Positions 60,436 to 64,000 of a stretch of DNA of 64,000 bases are shown piece by piece (within the stretch, counting starts at the first letter, position 1; the number at the start of each line of letters is the position of its first letter). The DNA is from [Actinomadura] parvosata subsp. kistnae (GTDB lineage: Bacteria > Actinomycetota > Actinomycetes > Streptosporangiales > Streptosporangiaceae): positions 620,001-684,000 of the forward strand of contig NZ_OOHJ01000006.1 in assembly GCF_900323885.1 (NCBI RefSeq). The letters are read 5' to 3'. The notes under the pieces were generated by a model. That model was not told the origin of the DNA. It worked only from the letters and a program-made list of their open reading frames with translations, and searched no databases. A program made the translations under genes and the position numbers.

Positions 60436-61368
60436 ATGATTTCCCACCGCCCTACCGTCCCCACAGACCTCGACCGCGTGACGGCGTGGACCGTGACCGA
60501 GCCCGTCGGCTGGATCCCCGCCGAGCGTTACCTCGCAGAACTGGCCGAGAACATGTACCGGCCGGAATGGACGTGGATCGCCGAGATCGACGGCCGAGTC
60601 GTGGGACGGGCGCTGTGGTGGGGGCCGCGGGACAGCGCGCACCCGGTCGCGCTCGACTGCCTCGATGTGGATCCCGCAGCGGGTGACCGCGCCGCCATCG
60701 CCGCCGAGCTGATCAGGGCCGCGCTGGCCGGATTCCCGCAGCCGGTGCAGTACGCGATCAAGGTGGCCGGCGGCTGGCGCGACGATCCGGCCACCTCGAC
60801 GGCCGTGGAATGGCGGCGGGCAGCGGCGCACGCGGCCGGACTCACCCGGGAAGTGGAGCGGCTGCAGTTCGAATGGGCACCCGCCGACGGAGTGCCCCCG
60901 TCAACCGGCGTGCTGCGGTTCGCCGAGGCGTCCGACGAGGAGTTCCTGACGGTATTCAAGAGAATCGCCGAGGGCAGCCTGGACGCCCAGACCCGAACGA
61001 ACCTGGCGGTCAAGGGCGTGGACGCGACCGCGCGCGAAGAGATGGACTTCTATCTCAGGGCGCCGGGCAAGCGGGAATGGTGGCGGATCGCCTATACGCC
61101 CGAGGGCCAGGTGGCGGGCATGGCGATCCCCTCAGCGACGCCGTACAACGTGAACGTCGGGTATCTCGGGGTGGTCCCGGAGTTCCGGGGGCGCGGCTAC
61201 GTGGATGAGATACTTGCTGAGATCACCCGCATCCACGCGGCCAACGGAGAGCCACGCATCACCGCCACCACCGACATGGGCAACGCGCCGATGGCGGCCG
61301 CATTCCGGCGCGCCGGATACCGCAACACGGAGATCCGCATCAACCTGTCCAACAACGTCCAGCCCTAG
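60436..61368 (+). CDS. GNAT-family N-acetyltransferase
   Basis: 310 aa. The N-terminal half is a degenerate acetyltransferase-like domain; the C-terminal half has the acetyl-CoA motif A, VGYLGVVPEFRGRGYVDEIL, followed by ITATTDMGNAPMAAAFRRAG (motif B). The arrangement of two tandem GNAT folds is common in actinomycetes. The substrate is unknown. Monocistronic, flanked by IS debris on the left. Confidence 0.9.
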   Translation: MISHRPTVPTDLDRVTAWTVTEPVGWIPAERYLAELAENMYRPEWTWIAEIDGRVVGRALWWGPRDSAHPVALDCLDVDPAAGDRAAIAAELIRAALAGFPQPVQYAIKVAGGWRDDPATSTAVEWRRAAAHAAGLTREVERLQFEWAPADGVPPSTGVLRFAEASDEEFLTVFKRIAEGSLDAQTRTNLAVKGVDATAREEMDFYLRAPGKREWWRIAYTPEGQVAGMAIPSATPYNVNVGYLGVVPEFRGRGYVDEILAEITRIHAANGEPRITATTDMGNAPMAAAFRRAGYRNTEIRINLSNNVQP

Positions 61369-61502
61369 GGACTGCTTCTTGGATCAGGCACGGAGCCAAG
61401 ATGTAGGCGCGTAAGGGGGCGGATACTCTCGCAGCTTCGAGGGGCTGTGACCTCCGGCGATGCCGCTCGTGTGCCGCTCGTTTGGGCCGTATGACGCGAT
61501 TC

Positions 61503-61620
61503 TTACCAGTGGGCCGTCTTGGCGCGGGCCTGGGCCTGCAGGCTCTCGCGTTCGGCGCGCTCGCGCGCGGCCTCGGCGTCGGCGGCCGCGGCGCGGGCGC
61601 GTTCGTGCTGGGCGGGCATG
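61503..61620 (-). pseudogene. Possible coiled-coil C-terminal fragment
   Basis: HERARAAAADAEAARERAER, then ESLQAQARAKTAHW and a stop. Arg/Ala/Glu-rich heptads suggest a lost coiled-coil protein; low-complexity coding is also possible. Confidence 0.25.
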
Positions 61621-62229
61621 GATGTGCACGTGTCCGGCCTGGCCGGGCACTGGCCATCGGCGATCAGGCCGGTGGCCGACCTGCTCCTCGCCGCCGAGGC
61701 GCACGAGGTGATCGAGGTGCATCTGGCCGACAAACCTGTGGCCCGTGGTCACGCGCGTGAGCCGCTGTCGGCGGCGGTCCTGGACTCCGCCCGGCTCGTC
61801 ATCCTCCTGGACGATCTGCGGAAGCTGACCGGTACCCACTTCCCCACCCCCGCCGAGGTGGCACCCGGCGAGGTGGCGATGCTGGCCGCGCTGCGCGACC
61901 TGCACACCCACGGTAAGGCCGTGATGCCTGGCGGAACGCTCTCCGCGGAGGTCAACGAGCAGGGGCGCGGCCATCTCCTGGAGGTGACCGACGACAACAG
62001 CGACTGCAGGCTGGTCATCGACGCCAGGTGGGAGCAGACCTGCGCCGAGCAGAAGTTCCCGCCGGTCGAGGTGAGGGTCTACGGACCACGCGTTCGTCTG
62101 GCCAACCGTGCGGAACTCGAGACCGCCCGCCCGTCGGAGCACGGCAGCGTCACCGCCCGCTTCACCTGTCCCGACGATCAGGTCCTCGAAGTCCGGTCGA
62201 AGTCCCTGCCCCGTATCGCGGAGGGCTGA
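61618..62229 (+). CDS. Hypothetical protein
   Basis: 203 aa from ATG 61618 (MDVHVSGLAGHWPSAIRPVA). Two soluble halves: LLLAAEAHEVIEVHLADKPV, and GTLSAEVNEQGRGHLLEVTD with VIDARWEQTCAEQKF. No signal peptide and no recognised family. Two small frames with strong ribosome sites follow at once, so it may be the first gene of a short operon. Confidence 0.55.
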   Translation: MDVHVSGLAGHWPSAIRPVADLLLAAEAHEVIEVHLADKPVARGHAREPLSAAVLDSARLVILLDDLRKLTGTHFPTPAEVAPGEVAMLAALRDLHTHGKAVMPGGTLSAEVNEQGRGHLLEVTDDNSDCRLVIDARWEQTCAEQKFPPVEVRVYGPRVRLANRAELETARPSEHGSVTARFTCPDDQVLEVRSKSLPRIAEG

Positions 62230-62251
62230 GCGCGTGTGGAAGGAGGTGGCC

Positions 62252-62428
62252 ATGCCGCCACATGACGAGGCCCGGCAGCGGTCCATCGCCGCGCGCCGGG
62301 ACCGCGGCGGCAGGACAGGCCGTCCAGCCGGGCGGGCATCTGGACATGCCCATCGCCACCGCGGTGTGGCATCCCGGCAGGAGCACCTGCCCACATGCCG
62401 GGCCGCCGAACGGAGGACGCGGTCGTGA
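62252..62428 (+). CDS. Small hypothetical ORF, possibly frameshifted
   Basis: 58 codons behind AAGGAGGTGGCC, a near-perfect ribosome site. The beginning MPPHDEARQRSIAA looks coding; afterwards another frame (GHLDMPIATAVWHPG, 62330-62375) appears more natural, suggesting a frameshift. Confidence 0.35.
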   Translation: MPPHDEARQRSIAARRDRGGRTGRPAGRASGHAHRHRGVASRQEHLPTCRAAERRTRS

Positions 62429-62799
62429 CGGTCGACGAAAACGACGGTGTGCTCGTTCCTGCTGTGGTGTGGCACCCCGGAACGAGCGCTCAGGGCCCGA
62501 GCACCGCGACGCTCGCGGCGTCGGGCGGGCACGGTGGCAGGCATGGTGGCGGGGGAGCGGTCGGCGCGTTCGGGCAGCAGGCCGAGCCGCCGCTGCCGCC
62601 GCCCGCGCCGCTGGTGGACTCGGTCGGCGACATCGCCGGGCTGCGGCCGCGCCGCCGCCGCCGCGACGGCGGCGAGGTGCCCGGCGCCGACGCGACCCTG
62701 CTGCGGGCCGCCGGCGTGCCGGCCCAGGACGTTCAGGACGCAGCCACGGCGGCGACCTGCACCTGGCCGCCCTTCAGCACGCGCCCGCCCGCGTGCTGA
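62425..62799 (+). CDS. Small hypothetical protein with VWHPG motif
   Basis: 124 aa from GTG 62425, with GGAGG 8 nt upstream and a 4-bp overlap with the previous stop (GTGA). The N-terminus (ENDGVLVPAVVWHPGTSAQG) repeats the VWHPG motif found just upstream. A His/Gly-rich run follows (GGHGGRHGGGGAVG). Unknown family. Confidence 0.4.
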   Translation: MTVDENDGVLVPAVVWHPGTSAQGPSTATLAASGGHGGRHGGGGAVGAFGQQAEPPLPPPAPLVDSVGDIAGLRPRRRRRDGGEVPGADATLLRAAGVPAQDVQDAATAATCTWPPFSTRPPAC

Positions 62800-62915
62800 A
62801 CGCCACCGGCGCCAGGCCCGTGCTGACCGTCCACCACAGCGTGCAGCAGGCCATCCTCACGGCCCTGCACGCCAGCCATGGCCCGCGGGACGAACCGTAG
62901 AGTCGACACTACTGA

Positions 62916-62970
62916 GACATCCCAGGAGCTTAGGCGTCAAGCTGCGAGCTTCCCGAGATCCTGGGATGTC
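62916..62970 (-). terminator. Inverted repeat downstream of the cupin gene
   Basis: GACATCCCAGGA and TCCTGGGATGTC (62916-62927 and 62959-62970), 12-bp arms with a 31-nt loop that itself holds AAGCT/AGCTT pairs. Position fits a terminator for the leftward gene. Confidence 0.55.
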
Positions 62971-62972
62971 CC

Positions 62973-63344
62973 TCAGGCGCCTGCCGACGCCGCCACGTGC
63001 TCGGCATACACCTCAGGCGGGTTGGCCACATACACCATCTCGGTGTCCTCCTCGGCCCACGAGGCGTTCGACGTGCCGCCGGGGAGGTAGATCGCCTCTC
63101 CGGGGCCGGCGGTCAAGGTCTCACCGCCGACGGTGCGCACGGTGTAGGAGCCCTTGGTCACAATGAGCACCTCATCGTAGGGGAAGGAGATGTCCATCGA
63201 CTCTCCCTTGTCGAGGCGGGCGAACCCCACGGTCATTTTCGCGTCGGGCCAGGAGGCCGCGTCGATGAGGTCGTTGACGTAAATCCGGCGGTCGCCGACG
63301 GCGGTCCAGGAGCCGTCTGCGGTGGTGATCTTCTGTACGTTCAT
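62973..63344 (-). CDS. EutQ-like cupin protein
   Basis: 123 aa. Beta-barrel motifs SMDISFPYDEVLIVTKGSYT and GPGEAIYLPGGTSNASWAEE match single-domain cupins of the ethanolamine-utilisation EutQ type, found alone in many actinomycetes. The predicted start of transcription coincides with the ATG, so the message is probably leaderless. The gene has a MerR-type promoter; the regulator itself is not in view. Confidence 0.85.
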   Translation of the reverse strand: MNVQKITTADGSWTAVGDRRIYVNDLIDAASWPDAKMTVGFARLDKGESMDISFPYDEVLIVTKGSYTVRTVGGETLTAGPGEAIYLPGGTSNASWAEEDTEMVYVANPPEVYAEHVAASAGA

Positions 63345-63351
63345 GGCTTCG

Positions 63352-63382
63352 ACGGTAGAACCTCAAGTGAACTTGAGATCAA
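63352..63382 (-). promoter_or_regulatory. MerR-type promoter with 19-bp spacer
   Basis: Minus strand TTGATC (63382-63377), 19-bp spacer, TACCGT (63357-63352). The spacer is occupied by the dyad CTCAAGT-TC-ACTTGAG (63362-63377), close to SoxR/MerR operators. Confidence 0.7.
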
Positions 63383-63521
63383 GTCATCGTCTATCGCTCA
63401 GCTCAGTGATCCGAGTCTGAATCTTGGAGATCTAAGCACCAACGCACCGAGAGCGATGCGCTGCTCTCACCGTCTTGCCGTCGCCCTCTAGGCATAGAGG
63501 GGAGAAACCTTAGCCGTGGTG

Positions 63522-63545
63522 TACGAAGTACCGTACGGTTTCGTA
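63522..63545. promoter_or_regulatory. Dyad overlapping a start codon
   Basis: TACGAA ... TTCGTA arms with an internal ACCGTACGGT palindrome, ending on the A of the ATG at 63545. Placed to autoregulate the downstream gene. Confidence 0.4.
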
Positions 63546-64000
63546 TGAAGGTCCATACGATCCTGGAGGCGCTCACGCGCACGTCCACCGTCGAATACCG
63601 CGAGCCGATCGGCGCCGGTCCCACGCTCACCGACTTCGTCGTCACGGTCGACCAGGCGGAGTTGGAGGCCCTCGGCGAGGGCGCGTTCGGCCGCGCCCAT
63701 CTGCGCGAGTTCACGCACGCCGCCGTGTGGGGCCTGATCTTGTTGCGCACCCTGGAGCGCGCTGGCACTCCAAGCTCGGCGGCAGCCACGGCGACCTGGC
63801 GGCCGCGATGGACGTGGCCCGCTCGGCTGCGCAAAGCCACGTCCAGGCGCTGCTGGAACGAGAGCCGTCCGAGGGCGAGCGATGGGCGACCGGCCGGCGC
63901 CCGGCTGCCTCCGACGCTCCGGTCAAGCCGCACACGGTGACCATCGACCTGATGGATGGCGAGCACACCTACTGGGTGCTCACCGAGGCGCTGCGCGAGT
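63545..64000 (+). pseudogene. Hypothetical gene, frameshifted, continues past window end
   Basis: The first frame (63545 to about 63765) encodes MKVHTILEALTRTSTVEYRE ... AHLREFTHAAVWGLILLRTL. Coding character then moves to another frame: WHSKLGGSHGDLAAAMDVAR ... KPHTVTIDLMDGEHTYWVLT, open to the right edge. The shift near 63765 makes this either a broken gene or one with a sequence error. Family not recognised. Confidence 0.4.

Noticed and set aside
1..64000. tRNA or rRNA genes
   Set aside because: No cloverleaf with a GTTCGA-type T-loop or ribosomal RNA signature was recognised by eye; a tRNA scan would settle this.

Overview
The window is high-GC DNA with frequent GTG and TTG starts, G/C at most wobble positions, HrdB-like promoters (TTGACG-N18-TACGAT), many NarL/LuxR, TetR, MarR and GlxA-type regulators, Tat-exported oxidoreductases and specialised-metabolism genes. 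This points to a filamentous actinomycete; the family (for example Streptosporangiaceae) cannot be fixed from the sequence alone. No rRNA, tRNA or CRISPR array was recognised.

Region 1 (1-13,422) is a coherent biosynthetic locus that reads as an unusual RiPP (ribosomally made, post-translationally modified peptide) cluster. A 22-residue peptide gene (4557-4625), behind a clear promoter and a Shine-Dalgarno-spaced GTG, resembles the KKxYxKP leaders read by PqqD-type recognition proteins. Around it lie a Fe(II)/2-oxoglutarate oxygenase, a glutamine-dependent asparagine-synthase-like amidase, an aldehyde dehydrogenase, an SDR, a cobalamin-binding radical SAM maturase with a leader-like N-terminal extension, a P450, a PqqD-like recognition protein, a thymidylate-kinase-like P-loop protein, a CPBP membrane protease, a nucleotidyltransferase and a DUF6817 protein. 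An exporter fragment lies at the left edge.

Region 2 (13,423-22,600) mixes gene debris (Tn3 transposase, acyl-CoA-thioesterase-like hydrolase, WD40, saccharopine-dehydrogenase-like and carboxymuconolactone-decarboxylase-like fragments) with intact secreted proteins, regulators, a small CxxC metal-binding protein, a serine hydrolase and a cupin.

Region 3 (22,684-24,792) is a second, very compact candidate RiPP unit. It consists of a methyltransferase, a 22-aa peptide ending WNWSW with a near-perfect ribosome binding site, a 10-bp stem-loop, and a SagB-like FMN dehydrogenase. P450 and regulator remnants follow to the right.

Region 4 (25,906-37,342) holds an eight-gene overlapping operon for envelope proteins ending in a two-component system, in which the sensor's membrane part and kinase part sit in different frames joined by TTGA and GTGA overlaps. 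A second two-component pair and a bicovalent-flavin oxidoreductase follow.

Region 5 (37,440-64,000) is an accessory mosaic. Truncated or frameshifted genes (hydrolases, GlgX, CPBP protease, GlxA regulator, NmrA reductase, two tyrosine recombinases, IS fragments) alternate with intact regulator-plus-enzyme modules. Three modules have readable operators: a TetR/quinone-oxidoreductase pair with three 17-bp sites, a MarR/F420-reductase-SDR-MFS group with two perfect palindromes, and a cupin with a MerR-type 19-bp-spacer promoter. A Tat-exported amine oxidase is paired with an exported RidA protein.
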